64,000 bases of DNA, from the NCBI RefSeq assembly GCF_000834635.1, contig NZ_JXQV01000009.1, forward strand, positions 124,001-188,000. The letters are read 5' to 3'. A model generated the notes under the pieces. It worked only from the letters and a program-made list of their open reading frames with translations, was not told where the DNA came from and ran no database searches. This document shows, piece by piece, positions 45,806 through 54,905 of the stretch. The stretch's first letter is position 1. Each line of letters opens with the position of its first letter. This DNA is from Agrobacterium tumefaciens. GTDB lineage: Bacteria; Pseudomonadota; Alphaproteobacteria; Rhizobiales; Rhizobiaceae. The position numbers and the translations under genes were made by a program.

Positions 45806-46798
45806 ATGGGTATGCTGGTCGAAGGTGTCTGGAAGGACGTCTGGTACGACACCAAGGAAACCAAGGGCCACTTCAAACGCAGCGCCTCGCAGTTTCGCAA
45901 TTGGGTCAAAGCAGATGGCGAAGCAGGCCCTTCCGGCAAGGGTGGCTTCAAAGCGGAGAAAGATCGCTACCATCTTTATGTCTCTCTGGCCTGCCCCTGG
46001 GCGCACCGGACGCTCATCTTTCGCAAGCTGAAAAAGCTGGAAGACCTCATTTCTGTGTCAGTTGTCGATCCGCTGATGCTTGAGAACGGCTGGGAGTTCA
46101 AACCTGAGAGCACCCGTACGCCGGGCGCAACGGAAGATCATCTGTTCGGGTTTTCAGCGATGTGGCAGGTCTATACCAAGGCGGACCCTGTCTATTCCGA
46201 CCGCGTGACCGTGCCTGTGCTGTGGGACAAGCACCAGGAAACCATCGTTTCAAATGAGTCCGCAGACATCATCCGCATGTTCAACTCAGCCTTTGATGGC
46301 CTGACAGGGTCGACAAGCGATTTCTATCCGCAGGCTCTGCGCGGCGAAATCGACACCCTCAATGATCGCATCTACGACACGGTCAATAACGGTGTGTACA
46401 AGGCAGGCTTTGCCACCACGCAGGAAGCCTATGAAGAGAACGTCACGAAAATTTTCGAAACGCTAGACATGCTGGACGAGCGCCTTGCAACCAAGCGGTA
46501 CCTTCTGGGCTCAGACCAGACGGAGGCAGACTGGCGGCTGTTTACCACGCTGGTGCGGTTTGATCCTGTCTATGTCGGCCACTTCAAATGCAACATTCGC
46601 CGCATTCATGATTACCCCAACCTGACTGGCTATCTGCGTGATCTCTATCAGACGCCAGGTGTGCCTAAGACGGTCAATATGCGACATATCAAGGAGCATT
46701 ATTACCGTAGCCACAAGACCATCAACCCCACCGGCATCGTGCCTGTCGGGCCTGAACTCGATCTGGACAACGCCCATGGGCGAGAGCAGTTAGGCTGA
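45806..46798 (+). CDS. Glutathionyl-hydroquinone reductase (xi-class glutathione transferase)
   Basis: A 330-residue enzyme that removes glutathione from glutathionyl-hydroquinones. The active-site motif is LACPWAHRTL with Cys63, which defines the YqjG/EcM4/PcpF group. SNESADIIRMFN and ADWRLFTTLVRFDPVYVGHFKCN, in part, are further family blocks. The ATG at 45806 has AAGGAGATCGCAG upstream, so the open frame back to 45635 is rejected. It stands alone, convergent with a Nudix gene. Confidence 0.94.
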   Translation: MGMLVEGVWKDVWYDTKETKGHFKRSASQFRNWVKADGEAGPSGKGGFKAEKDRYHLYVSLACPWAHRTLIFRKLKKLEDLISVSVVDPLMLENGWEFKPESTRTPGATEDHLFGFSAMWQVYTKADPVYSDRVTVPVLWDKHQETIVSNESADIIRMFNSAFDGLTGSTSDFYPQALRGEIDTLNDRIYDTVNNGVYKAGFATTQEAYEENVTKIFETLDMLDERLATKRYLLGSDQTEADWRLFTTLVRFDPVYVGHFKCNIRRIHDYPNLTGYLRDLYQTPGVPKTVNMRHIKEHYYRSHKTINPTGIVPVGPELDLDNAHGREQLG

Positions 46799-46800
46799 GC

Positions 46801-47295
46801 CTACCAGTAATCCGCAGGCGCCGCGCTACCCGCCAGTTCCGCAAGACGCCTGCGGGTGGCGGGCGTCGTGCCTTCAGGCAAAGCGTCCAGAGCAAAAAAT
46901 CCGCTCTCACTGATTTCGCGGTCTGGCACTTTCGGTGAGCTTTGCGTGACCTCCAGCCGATAAAACATCACATGGTCGCGGTCGCTGGTGCGGTTGTTGA
47001 AATAGACATGGATGAGCTGAGGCGCAGAGCTCGCAACAAGGTTGCCCTCCTCGCGAATTTCCTTGTGAAGTGCCGCCACGCAGGTCTCGCCACGCTCGAC
47101 ACCGCCGCCGGGCATATGCCAGCCCGGCACATAGGTGTGGCGCACCAGAAACACTCGACCCTGCCCATCAAAACAGGCGGCGCGCACCCCAAGCGTCATG
47201 CCGCGACGAAAGAAGAAGAACGTGTGCAGCAGGCGTTTGGCAACATTCCGCAGCAATTGCCGGAACCCTTCGCCCCGCCCATGGTTTTCACTCAC
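46801..47295 (-). CDS. Nudix hydrolase
   Basis: A 164-residue Nudix protein. The Nudix box is GGGVERGETCVAALHKEIREEGN, in part, with REUXEE present as KEIREE, one conservative change. The upstream strand VFLVRHTYVPGWHMPGGGV, in part, is typical. A basic N-terminus (LLRNVAKRLLHTFFFFRRGMTLG) may touch the membrane. The substrate cannot be told. It is divergent from the metallophosphoesterase with 120 bases between. Confidence 0.9.
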   Translation of the reverse strand: MSENHGRGEGFRQLLRNVAKRLLHTFFFFRRGMTLGVRAACFDGQGRVFLVRHTYVPGWHMPGGGVERGETCVAALHKEIREEGNLVASSAPQLIHVYFNNRTSDRDHVMFYRLEVTQSSPKVPDREISESGFFALDALPEGTTPATRRRLAELAGSAAPADYW

Positions 47296-47415
47296 GTCTC
47301 AACTCTCCGTCAACTCAAGTACGATACCCCGTATAGGGCTTCACTCTCACACGTTCAGCGCTTATCCCTTTGAAAAATCGAGATTTCGCATTGTACGCTC
47401 CAACATGGATAGATT

Positions 47416-48393
47416 ATGTCTGAACGCATGTTCAAACTTGCCCATATTTCCGACATTCATCTCGGCCCGCTGCCAAAGCTCACCTTTCGAGAACTCGCAT
47501 CCAAGCGCATCCTGGGATTTGTGAACTGGCGTCTCAACCGCCGCAAGCATCTTTTCAGCGATACGCTGGAAAAGATCGTCGATGATATGGAAAACAGGTC
47601 ACCGGACCATATCGCCATTACGGGTGATCTGGTCAATCTGGCAACTGGCATTGAGATACGCGCCGCCGCAGACTGGCTTGAGGAAATCGGCGACCCGCTG
47701 AAGGTCTCTGTTGTGCCCGGAAACCACGACGCCTATGTGCCCGGCGCGCATGACAAGGCCATGGCCGCCTGGTATCCCTTCGTGCGCGGTGATGGAGACC
47801 CCGAAAACTGGGACGAAGACCGCAAGATCTTTCCCTATATGCGGGTGCGCGGCCCCGTTGCCATGATTGGATGCTCAACATCCATCGCAACGCCACCCTT
47901 CTCCGCCACCGGATATTTCGGACGCAGGCAAGCGCGGGCCACCGCGCAATTGCTGAAAGAAGCAGGCGAAAAAGGTCTGTTTCGCGTTGTCATGATCCAC
48001 CACCCACCCATCAGGGGCGCCGCGGCCACCCACAAGCGCATGATCGGCATTCGCCGCTTCGCCGCCGCCATTGCCACCGGTGGCGCAGAACTCGTTCTGC
48101 ACGGCCACACCCACCTCAACACGGTCTACTGGCTGAACACCCATCGCGGGCGTGACCACACACCCGTCGTGTGCATTGCCTCGACCAGCCAGGGGCCGGG
48201 CGGCAAAAAACCGCGTGCGGGCTACAATCTCTTCCACATCGATGGCGGTCCCGGCACATGGGACGTGACCTGCGAACGATACGGCCTCAACGAAAAAGCT
48301 ACAGGGGTTGAGCTGGAGGACGTGCGGGTGTTCTACAGCAATGGCAAGCCGCTCGGCTTCGCCAACCCCGCCGAACAGGGCAACAAAGAATAA
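47416..48393 (+). CDS. Metallophosphoesterase, cyclic-nucleotide phosphodiesterase-like
   Basis: A 325-residue calcineurin-fold phosphoesterase. All metal motifs are present in order: HISDIHLG, ITGDLVN, VVPGNHDAY, MIHHPP and LHGHTHLN. It is closest in pattern to the Icc/CpdA group, which cleaves cAMP, but other phosphodiesters are possible. No signal peptide is seen. A perfect hairpin follows before leuA. Confidence 0.91.
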   Translation: MSERMFKLAHISDIHLGPLPKLTFRELASKRILGFVNWRLNRRKHLFSDTLEKIVDDMENRSPDHIAITGDLVNLATGIEIRAAADWLEEIGDPLKVSVVPGNHDAYVPGAHDKAMAAWYPFVRGDGDPENWDEDRKIFPYMRVRGPVAMIGCSTSIATPPFSATGYFGRRQARATAQLLKEAGEKGLFRVVMIHHPPIRGAAATHKRMIGIRRFAAAIATGGAELVLHGHTHLNTVYWLNTHRGRDHTPVVCIASTSQGPGGKKPRAGYNLFHIDGGPGTWDVTCERYGLNEKATGVELEDVRVFYSNGKPLGFANPAEQGNKE

Positions 48394-48406
48394 TCCGGGA
48401 GATATT

Positions 48407-48437
48407 CCCCATTCCTGTTGATAGCACAGGAATGGGG
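48407..48437. terminator. Hairpin between the metallophosphoesterase and leuA
   Basis: CCCCATTCCTGT and ACAGGAATGGGG form a perfect 12-pair stem with a seven-base loop, exactly between the convergent stops. T runs are poor on both sides, but position and symmetry suggest a bidirectional terminator. Confidence 0.65.
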
Positions 48438-48444
48438 ATGATGC

Positions 48445-50151
48445 TTATTTCGCGCGCGCGTCCAACACGCGGTTGGCGGCAGACACGATCGCTTCCAGCG
48501 ATGCACCGACGATGTTGGTGTTGATGCCAGCGCCGAACAGCTTGCCGCCGGGATGCTCCATCTCGACATAAGCGATGGCCGAGGCATTCGAGCCGTGCTG
48601 CAGCGAGTGTTCCGAGTAGTCATTCACCGAGAGGTCGATGCCCAGATAGGTCGACAGCGCATTGATGAAGCCATCGATGGGGCCAGTGCCTTTTCCTTCG
48701 ATGCGCTTGATCTCGCCATTATCGGTAATCTCAGCCGCAACAACGCGCATGCCCTTGAAATCACCCGCCGGATAGGTGTGGTGATCCACAAATTTCAGCC
48801 GCGCGTCAGACTGCGTCACATATCGCTCGATGAAGTGTTCGTAGATGCGCTTGGCCGGCAGTTCGACGCCCTCTTCATCGGTGATGCGCTGAATCTCCTC
48901 GCGGAATTCCACCTGAAGATTGCGCGGCAGGTTGATGCCGTAATCCTCGTTCAGAATATAGGCGATACCGCCCTTGCCGGACTGCGAGTTGATGCGGATG
49001 ATCGCCTCATAGGAACGGCCAACATCCTTGGGGTCGATGGGCAGATAAGGCACTTCCCACACAGGGTGGTTGGCAACCTTGATCGCCTTCATACCCTTGT
49101 TGATCGCATCCTGATGCGAACCTGAGAACGCGGTGTAGACCAGCTCACCCACATAAGGATGGCGCTCAGGGATCGTCATTTCGTTGGAATATTCGTAGAC
49201 CGACTTGATGCGCTCGATATCGCGGCAATTCAGCTCGGGATCGACACCCTGCGTGTACATGTTGAGCGCCAGCGTCACGACATCGACATTGCCGGTGCGC
49301 TCGCCATTGCCAAACAGCGTGCCTTCGACACGGTCGGCACCCGCCATCAGGCCCAGTTCCGTGGCGGCGATACCGGTGCCACGGTCATTGTGCGGATGCA
49401 GCGAGATGATGACATTTTCTCGGTTGTCGATGTTGCGGCACATCCATTCGATCTGGTCCGCATAGATGTTCGGCGTTGCCATTTCCACGGTCGACGGCAG
49501 GTTGAGGATCAGCTTGTTGTCAGGCGTTGGCTTGACCACCTCAACCACTGCGTTGCAGATCTCCAGCGCCACTTCCAGCTCTGTGCCAGTGAAGCTCTCG
49601 GGGGAATATTCGAAGCGATATCCGCCACCGGCCTTCGCCGCCATGTCGGTGATCATCTTGGCCGCATCAACCGCGATCTGCTTGATGCCGTGAACATCCT
49701 TGCCAAACACCACGCGGCGCTGCAATTCCGATGTGGAGTTGTAGAAATGGATGATCGGGTTCTTGGCGCCCTCCAGCGATTCGAAGGTGCGGGTAATCAG
49801 TTCCGGCCGGCACTGTACCAGCACCTGCAGGGAAACATCTTCAGGCACTCCACCCTGCTCTACACACCAGCGGGCGAAATCGAAATCCGTCTGCGATGCA
49901 GAGGGAAAGCCGATCTCAATTTCCTTGAAGCCCATTTCCAGCAACAGCTTGAACATGCGCGCCTTGCGGTCATGCCCCATGGGGTTGACCAGCGACTGGT
50001 TACCGTCGCGCAAATCCACCGAACACCAGATCGGTGCCTTGTCGATGGTCTTCGATGGCCAGGTGCGGTCCTTGATGTCGATGACCGGGTATGGGCGGTA
50101 CTTTACATTCGCGTCCGGCATGCCCTTGGAAATCTGTGTCTTGGCGTCCAT
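48445..50151 (-). CDS. leuA: 2-isopropylmalate synthase
   Basis: A 568-residue enzyme for the first committed step of leucine synthesis, joining acetyl-CoA and 2-ketoisovalerate. The catalytic domain has VDLRDGNQSL and the metal motif SLHPHNDRGTG; GNGERTGNVDVVTLALNMY, in part, follows. The C-terminal LeuA regulatory domain (about residues 430-565) would bind leucine for feedback control. The length fits the long type II LeuA form. The ATG at 50151 has AAGGAGCAAG upstream. A Leu-rich leader ORF lies 137 bases upstream, implying transcription attenuation or related control. Confidence 0.96.
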   Translation of the reverse strand: MDAKTQISKGMPDANVKYRPYPVIDIKDRTWPSKTIDKAPIWCSVDLRDGNQSLVNPMGHDRKARMFKLLLEMGFKEIEIGFPSASQTDFDFARWCVEQGGVPEDVSLQVLVQCRPELITRTFESLEGAKNPIIHFYNSTSELQRRVVFGKDVHGIKQIAVDAAKMITDMAAKAGGGYRFEYSPESFTGTELEVALEICNAVVEVVKPTPDNKLILNLPSTVEMATPNIYADQIEWMCRNIDNRENVIISLHPHNDRGTGIAATELGLMAGADRVEGTLFGNGERTGNVDVVTLALNMYTQGVDPELNCRDIERIKSVYEYSNEMTIPERHPYVGELVYTAFSGSHQDAINKGMKAIKVANHPVWEVPYLPIDPKDVGRSYEAIIRINSQSGKGGIAYILNEDYGINLPRNLQVEFREEIQRITDEEGVELPAKRIYEHFIERYVTQSDARLKFVDHHTYPAGDFKGMRVVAAEITDNGEIKRIEGKGTGPIDGFINALSTYLGIDLSVNDYSEHSLQHGSNASAIAYVEMEHPGGKLFGAGINTNIVGASLEAIVSAANRVLDARAK

Positions 50152-50245
50152 TATCTTGCTCCTTCCACGCATCGCGGTCTGAAAAGACTTCGTCGAATGC
50201 GCGCCCTAACGGGTCTTCAATCCAGTATAATGAGAATTTTGACTT

Positions 50246-50290
50246 GAGGAGCGTTCGCACCAGCGGGCTTTCGGCCGCCGGGCGCTCCTC
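50246..50290 (-). promoter_or_regulatory. Hairpin in the leuA leader
   Basis: GAGGAGCG and CGCTCCTC pair around a GC-rich inner stem (GGC/GCC around CGAAA). On the minus strand it begins at the leader peptide's stop codon. No good T run follows, so it may be an anti-terminator or pause hairpin rather than a terminator. Confidence 0.45.
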
Positions 50291-50378
50291 ACTGGACCCG
50301 GCAACCGCGTGTAAGGTCGAGGCTAAGAAGCGAGAGTGCACCGCATGGGCAAGCCTTCGCAGAAATCTGCGTGCTCAT
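50289..50378 (-). CDS. leuA leader peptide
   Basis: A 29-codon ORF starting at ATG 50378 and ending TGA at 50289. Five of ten consecutive codons in its middle encode Leu (ALSLLSLDLT), far above chance, which is the hallmark of a leucine attenuator. It also contains ACPCG and a second Cys-rich tail. AGGG lies immediately before the ATG, too close for a normal ribosome site, so translation may be leaderless, as known for rhizobial trpL. The 300-base gap 50152-50451 otherwise holds the hairpin noted above and no other gene. Confidence 0.7.
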   Translation of the reverse strand: MSTQISAKACPCGALSLLSLDLTRGCRVQ

Positions 50379-50451
50379 CCCTGATATGGTTGCGGTGCAA
50401 TGGGTCATGCGAATCTTATAAGCGGCGAAATTTTCAGTTGCAAGGGCATCT

Positions 50452-51636
50452 TCACTTTTTCAGGCGTTTCACAAATCCCGTCAGCAGCATCATCAATCCA
50501 CCACCGAGAAGGCCCCAGAATGCGCCCGAAATGCCGCCAAAGGACAGGCCGGATGCGGTGATGAGGAAGGTGATGGCAGCGGCCTCACGGGTGTCTGGCT
50601 CCTTGAAAGCCGCAACGGCAGAACCGGAAAACGCAGCCACCAGTGCAAGCCCGGCAACCGCCTGAATGAGCACAGGCGGAGCAAGCGCCACGAAAGCCGT
50701 GACCACGCCTGCCAGAAGGCCGAAAATAATGTAGCCGACACCGCTGATGATGGCAGCCCAATAACGACGGCTGGGGTCGGGATGAGAATCTTCGCTTGCA
50801 CACATGGCGGCGGTAATGGCAGCGAGATTGACCGCGTGGCCACCGAATGGCGTTGCCAGCAACGAGAAAAAGCCTGTTGTTACGAAGAGTGGCCCCGGTT
50901 CGGGATGGTAATTATTGACCTTGAGCACGGCGATGCCGGGAATGTTCTGCGAGGCCATGGTGACGATGAACAGCGGCAGCGCCATGGAAACAATGGCTTG
51001 CAGATGAAACACAGGCATCACGAATTCCATCGGCGGCGCGAGCGACTGCAGCACGCTATCGATGGCACCCGGAGGAATATCCACCCCGAAGATCATGACC
51101 AGCGTAAAGGCCGCAAGTGCTGCAGGCACTGCAAACAATCGATTGATGGCCCCGACGACGATCCATGCCAGAATGATGGGCAGGCCAAGCGCCGGATTGA
51201 AGCCGATGGCCTTGATGGGCGCGAAACAAAGGCCGATGATGACGCCGGATAGCATGGCATTAGCAAGCGGTGCAGGAATGGAGGCAACCGCCCGGCCCAG
51301 TGGCTTGAACAGACCCGCAATGATGATCAACCCGGCGCAGATGATGAAGGCACCAATGGCACCCGCAAACCCATCCTCGATAATGCCTGTCGTGGCCAAA
51401 AGCGCAGCGCCCGGCGTGGACCATGCGATAGAGACGGGAAGCCGCGTTGTGGCCGACAGGACAATGGCACAGATGCCCATGGAAACCGACAGGGCCATCA
51501 GGCCCGACGCAGCTTGGTAATCTGTTGCGCCGACAGCCTTCAGGCCTTGCAGAACCACGGCGAATGAACTGGCAAAACCCACAAATGCCGTGAGGCACCC
51601 CATGAAAAGGCTTTGGAGCGAAAAATCTTTCAGCAT
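50452..51636 (-). CDS. BenE-family benzoate/H+ symporter-like permease
   Basis: A 394-residue integral membrane protein with about 11-12 hydrophobic segments. Family blocks are STPGAALLAT near the N-terminal third, the MASQNIPGIAVLKVNNYHP segment and the ATPFGGHAVNLAAITAAMC segment, in part. BenE of Acinetobacter imports benzoate, but no benzoate catabolic gene is nearby, so the substrate is uncertain. The ATG at 51636 is chosen; a GTG at 51675 would add 13 residues. Convergent ends on neither side: leuA's leader lies downstream on the same strand. Confidence 0.9.
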   Translation of the reverse strand: MLKDFSLQSLFMGCLTAFVGFASSFAVVLQGLKAVGATDYQAASGLMALSVSMGICAIVLSATTRLPVSIAWSTPGAALLATTGIIEDGFAGAIGAFIICAGLIIIAGLFKPLGRAVASIPAPLANAMLSGVIIGLCFAPIKAIGFNPALGLPIILAWIVVGAINRLFAVPAALAAFTLVMIFGVDIPPGAIDSVLQSLAPPMEFVMPVFHLQAIVSMALPLFIVTMASQNIPGIAVLKVNNYHPEPGPLFVTTGFFSLLATPFGGHAVNLAAITAAMCASEDSHPDPSRRYWAAIISGVGYIIFGLLAGVVTAFVALAPPVLIQAVAGLALVAAFSGSAVAAFKEPDTREAAAITFLITASGLSFGGISGAFWGLLGGGLMMLLTGFVKRLKK

Positions 51637-51799
51637 ATGGGGGCTCTTGCAATGGGAAACGATAATCTCCGTCACAGATCAAAAAACGCGAGCGCTGACA
51701 AGCCGCATATGGCCGCCAGGCCGCCTGCAGGGCGCGGTTGTTCTCATCTGTCTGCCCGTGTAGATGTTCCATCTGATAAAATGCACAGCGAGAAATCAG

Positions 51800-52474
51800 A
51801 TGCTTCCTTGGATAGAACTGGACCGAGCCGCCATTCCGGGCGATGGCACCGAGCTGCGCCTCAAGCAGCGCGGCCAGGAATTTTCTATCATGCTCGGTTC
51901 AAACGAGCTGATGAACAGCCGGCTGAGCGGCTCCGAGGAAGCGCTGGCAACGCTTTCATGCGAACGCATTGCAGGGCGACCGAACCAGAGCATGCTGATC
52001 GGCGGGCTGGGCATGGGCTTTACCCTGCGGGCAGCTTTGGGCGCATTACCGGCGGACGCAAGCGTGACCGTCGCTGAACTGGTGCCGGCGGTCGTTGCCT
52101 GGGCGCGTGGCCCGATGGCCGATTTGCACAAGGGCACGCTGGATGATGCCCGCGTGGACATTCATGTCGGAGATGTCGGTGCGCTTATCCGCTCGAAAAA
52201 AGCAGCCTATGACGCCATTCTGCTGGATGTCGATAATGGCCCGGATGGCCTGTCACGCCCCTCGAATGACAGTCTCTATGATGCCGATGGCCTGCAAGCC
52301 GCCAGAGCGGCTCTGCGCCCGAAAGGCGTACTCGCGGTCTGGTCGTCAGGGCCGGACGCCGCCTTCACCCGCCGCCTGCGGCAGGCCGGTTTCGCTACCG
52401 ACGAAGTCAGCGTTCGCGCCAATGGCAAGCGCGGCGGTGCGCGCCACACGCTGTGGCTTGCTTCCAAAGCTTAA
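51800..52474 (+). CDS. Spermidine synthase-like methyltransferase-fold protein
   Basis: A 224-residue protein with a spermidine-synthase/SAM-methyltransferase Rossmann fold: MLIGGLGMGFTLRAAL (nucleotide loop), VTVAELVPAVVAWA, then YDAILLDVDNGPDGL. There is no Arg-rich N-terminal tetramerisation region, so a true polyamine synthase is doubtful. The ATG at 51800 gives MLPWIELDRA and is preferred to 51764. It is convergent with an HxlR regulator, with two bases between stops. Confidence 0.85.
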   Translation: MLPWIELDRAAIPGDGTELRLKQRGQEFSIMLGSNELMNSRLSGSEEALATLSCERIAGRPNQSMLIGGLGMGFTLRAALGALPADASVTVAELVPAVVAWARGPMADLHKGTLDDARVDIHVGDVGALIRSKKAAYDAILLDVDNGPDGLSRPSNDSLYDADGLQAARAALRPKGVLAVWSSGPDAAFTRRLRQAGFATDEVSVRANGKRGGARHTLWLASKA

Positions 52475-52476
52475 GC

Positions 52477-52869
52477 TTAAGCGTTGCGCCGCGAGGTTGA
52501 CCGCTCTCCCAACGCGTCCAGCGCATCGGCATTGTCCCTTCCCCACGCATAGAGCATCTCCACAGGCTCCAGAAACCTGTTACCGAGCGCGGTCAGCGTA
52601 TATTCAACGGCGGGTGGCCGGGTTGCGTGAACATGGCGCGTAACAAGCCCTGTGCGCTCCATTTCCCTCAGCGTCTGCGTCAGCATCTTCTTTGAAATGC
52701 CCGGCAAGCTACGCTCCAGCACGCCCGTGCGCGCGGTTCCCTCATGGAGGGTATGCAGCGTGTGCAAGATCATGCTGGTCCATTTGGTCGAAAACAGCTC
52801 CAGCACGCGCCTCGGCGCACAATCCTCGCGCCATTCCGCTTCGTGGCTTCCCGGTTTCATCGTGGTCAC
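52477..52869 (-). CDS. HxlR-family transcriptional regulator
   Basis: A 130-residue winged-helix regulator. EDCAPRRVLELFSTKWTSMIL, in part, contains the single N-terminal Cys that in HxlR-type sensors such as YodB or QorR reacts with quinones, aldehydes or thiol stress. GISKKMLTQTLREMERTGLV is the recognition helix, in part, and PPAVEYTLTALG the wing. It is divergent from a PRISE-like reductase with 90 bases between starts and probably controls it. Confidence 0.92.
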   Translation of the reverse strand: MTTMKPGSHEAEWREDCAPRRVLELFSTKWTSMILHTLHTLHEGTARTGVLERSLPGISKKMLTQTLREMERTGLVTRHVHATRPPAVEYTLTALGNRFLEPVEMLYAWGRDNADALDALGERSTSRRNA

Positions 52870-52959
52870 CCTTTGGTATCCATGTCCCCAATCCGTGCCG
52901 TCTACACGACACTATGCGGAATGCCTAATTATAGCTCTTACAAAAAATGGAGTTCGAGC

Positions 52960-54021
52960 ATGGTTAAAACGGCATTGGTGGTAGGCGCAAGCGGGATCGT
53001 GGGAAGCGCTACGGCAAATCTTCTGTTGGAACAGGGTTGGCGGGTCTATGGCCTCTCGCGCAAACCGGCGCAGCACGCGCACATCATTCCCGTTGCGGCT
53101 GATTTGCAAAACGCGACTGAAACAGCAAAAGCCCTTGTGGATGTAAAACCCGACGCCGTTTTCATCACCACATGGGCGCGTCAGGAGAGTGAAGCGGCAA
53201 ACATCCGCGTCAATTCCGCCATGGTGCGCAATCTGCTGGATGGCCTGAGCTTTGGTCGATCCACACGCCATGTGGCACTGGTTACCGGCCTCAAGCACTA
53301 TCTCGGCCCGTTCGAGGCCTATGGCAAAGGCAAGCTTCCACAGACACCGTTCCGCGAGGAGCAAGGCCGCCTCGACGTGGAAAACTTCTATTACGCGCAG
53401 GAGGACGAAGTCTTCTCAGCGGCCAAACGTGATGGTTTTTCATGGAGCGTCCACCGCCCGCACACTGTCATCGGTCAGGCAGTCGGCAATGCCATGAACA
53501 TGGGAACGACACTCGCCGTCTATGCCACCCTGTGCCGCGAAACAGGCCGCCCCTTCCGGTTCCCAGGCTCATCTGCCCAGTGGAACGGCCTGACGGACAT
53601 GACGGATGCCAAAATTCTGGCAAAGCAATTGCTGTGGGCCACGGAAACGCCAGAAGCGAAGAACGAGGCGTTCAACATCGTCAACGGCGACATTTTCCGC
53701 TGGAGCTGGATGTGGGAACGCATTGCCGACTGGTTTGGCATTGAGGCCGCTCCATTCGATGGCACTGTCATTCCGCTGGAAGCGCAGATGAAGGATGATG
53801 CCGAAATCTGGCAGAAAATCGCGCTCCGCGAAAACCTTGCCGAACCCAACCTCAACCGTCTGGCATCACCATGGCACACGGACGCCGATCTCGGTCGCCC
53901 TCTTGAGGTCGTCACCGACATGGGCAAAAGCCGACGCCTAGGCTTCAAGGACTACCGGCCGACGGATGACGCGTTCTTCGCGCTATTCGAGACGCTGCGT
54001 AGGGATCGGCTGATTCCCTGA
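52960..54021 (+). CDS. PRISE-like NAD(P)H-dependent enone reductase (atypical SDR)
   Basis: A 353-residue short-chain dehydrogenase-fold protein. The nucleotide motif is VVGASGIVGSATAN. Instead of the usual YxxxK it shows the features of progesterone 5-beta-reductase/iridoid synthase: TGLKHYLGPFEAYG with Lys112, NFYYAQEDE with Tyr144-Tyr145, and WSVHRPHTVIG. Such enzymes reduce activated C=C bonds of enones. The ATG at 52960 is chosen; the upstream open frame overlaps the divergent regulator. Regulation by the adjacent HxlR protein, which can sense electrophiles, would fit the substrate class. Confidence 0.85.
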   Translation: MVKTALVVGASGIVGSATANLLLEQGWRVYGLSRKPAQHAHIIPVAADLQNATETAKALVDVKPDAVFITTWARQESEAANIRVNSAMVRNLLDGLSFGRSTRHVALVTGLKHYLGPFEAYGKGKLPQTPFREEQGRLDVENFYYAQEDEVFSAAKRDGFSWSVHRPHTVIGQAVGNAMNMGTTLAVYATLCRETGRPFRFPGSSAQWNGLTDMTDAKILAKQLLWATETPEAKNEAFNIVNGDIFRWSWMWERIADWFGIEAAPFDGTVIPLEAQMKDDAEIWQKIALRENLAEPNLNRLASPWHTDADLGRPLEVVTDMGKSRRLGFKDYRPTDDAFFALFETLRRDRLIP

Positions 54022-54047
54022 ACTCAATGAGGGCCAGCAATACATGA

Positions 54048-54084
54048 AAAAGCCCGCGCCGGTTTGAGACCAGCGCGGGCTTTT
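54048..54084. terminator. Bidirectional terminator between the reductase and clpP
   Basis: AAAAGCCCGCGC and GCGCGGGCTTTT form a perfect 12-pair stem with T runs on both strands. Confidence 0.9.
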
Positions 54085-54105
54085 GAGACTTTAAATGTCG
54101 AACTC

Positions 54106-54687
54106 TTAGAGTTCAGACTGGCTTTCAACGATGCGGCCAACGAGACCGTATGCCTTGGCTTCTTCGCCGCCCAGCCAGTAATCGCGATCGATATCCTTGG
54201 CGATCTTTTCTTCCGTCTGGCCTGTGGCCTTGGAGAAGATCGTAATCAGGCGCTTGTTCATCTTGATGATTTCGCGTGCCTGGATCTCGATATCGGATGC
54301 CATGCCACGTGTGCCGCCAGATGGTTGATGCAGCAGGAAGCGGGTGTTTGGCAGGCAGAGACGACGCTCTTTCGGCACCGACACATAGATCAACGCACCA
54401 GCGGAAGCGACCCAACCCGTGCCGATGATGTAAACCTTCGGCTTGATGAACTTGATCATGTCGTGAATGCTGTCGCCGGATTCGACGTGGCCGCCGGGCG
54501 AATTAACGTAGACGCGGATGTCGTCATCGCTGGCTGCGGCAAGTGCCACGAGCTGCGTGCAAACCTTCTGCGCCAACTCCTGGGTGATGCCGCCATAGAT
54601 GAAGATCGAACGCGACTTGAAAAGATTCGCTTCCGTTTCCTTGCCGATCGGCAGTTCCTTGCTCTTGTCGTCTTCGTCTTCGTTCAT
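54106..54687 (-). CDS. ClpP-family serine protease, divergent paralogue
   Basis: A 193-residue ClpP-type protein. Catalytic Ser95 ([10 protein letters not shown]), His120 (FLLHQPSGG) and Asp169 ([16 protein letters not shown]) are present. The nucleophile elbow GWVASAG differs from the canonical GMAASMG, and the N-terminus is acidic and lacks the usual axial-loop sequence. No clpX or tig is adjacent, so it is not the main cell-cycle clpP. The ATG at 54687 has GGAG upstream; 54711 would add eight residues. Possibly a subunit of a mixed ClpP ring or an ATPase-independent protease. Confidence 0.88.
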   Translation of the reverse strand: MNEDEDDKSKELPIGKETEANLFKSRSIFIYGGITQELAQKVCTQLVALAAASDDDIRVYVNSPGGHVESGDSIHDMIKFIKPKVYIIGTGWVASAGALIYVSVPKERRLCLPNTRFLLHQPSGGTRGMASDIEIQAREIIKMNKRLITIFSKATGQTEEKIAKDIDRDYWLGGEEAKAYGLVGRIVESQSEL

Positions 54688-54905
54688 GTGGCGGTCTCCA
54701 ACGTAATTCATTACCTACCGGACATAGTGTGATTTGTGTCGTAAAACAATGAGCGAAAAAGGCAAGGCGCGGAACTGCTTAATTAACAAGGCACCGTCAA
54801 ATGACGCATGGACAGCCTATTCGTCCCTACGATATCGTTAATATCTGGGTTTGCCAGGGCGACCCAAGCGCCTTGCCTCCTGTTTGAAAGATTGAAGAGG
54901 GAACG

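Noticed and set aside
49159..50247. A 362-codon plus-strand frame across leuA
   Set aside because: Shadow of leuA, which is certain from its motifs.
54688..54905. A cobalamin or nickel riboswitch upstream of hupE
   Set aside because: No conserved B12-box sequence or other recognised metal riboswitch core was seen.
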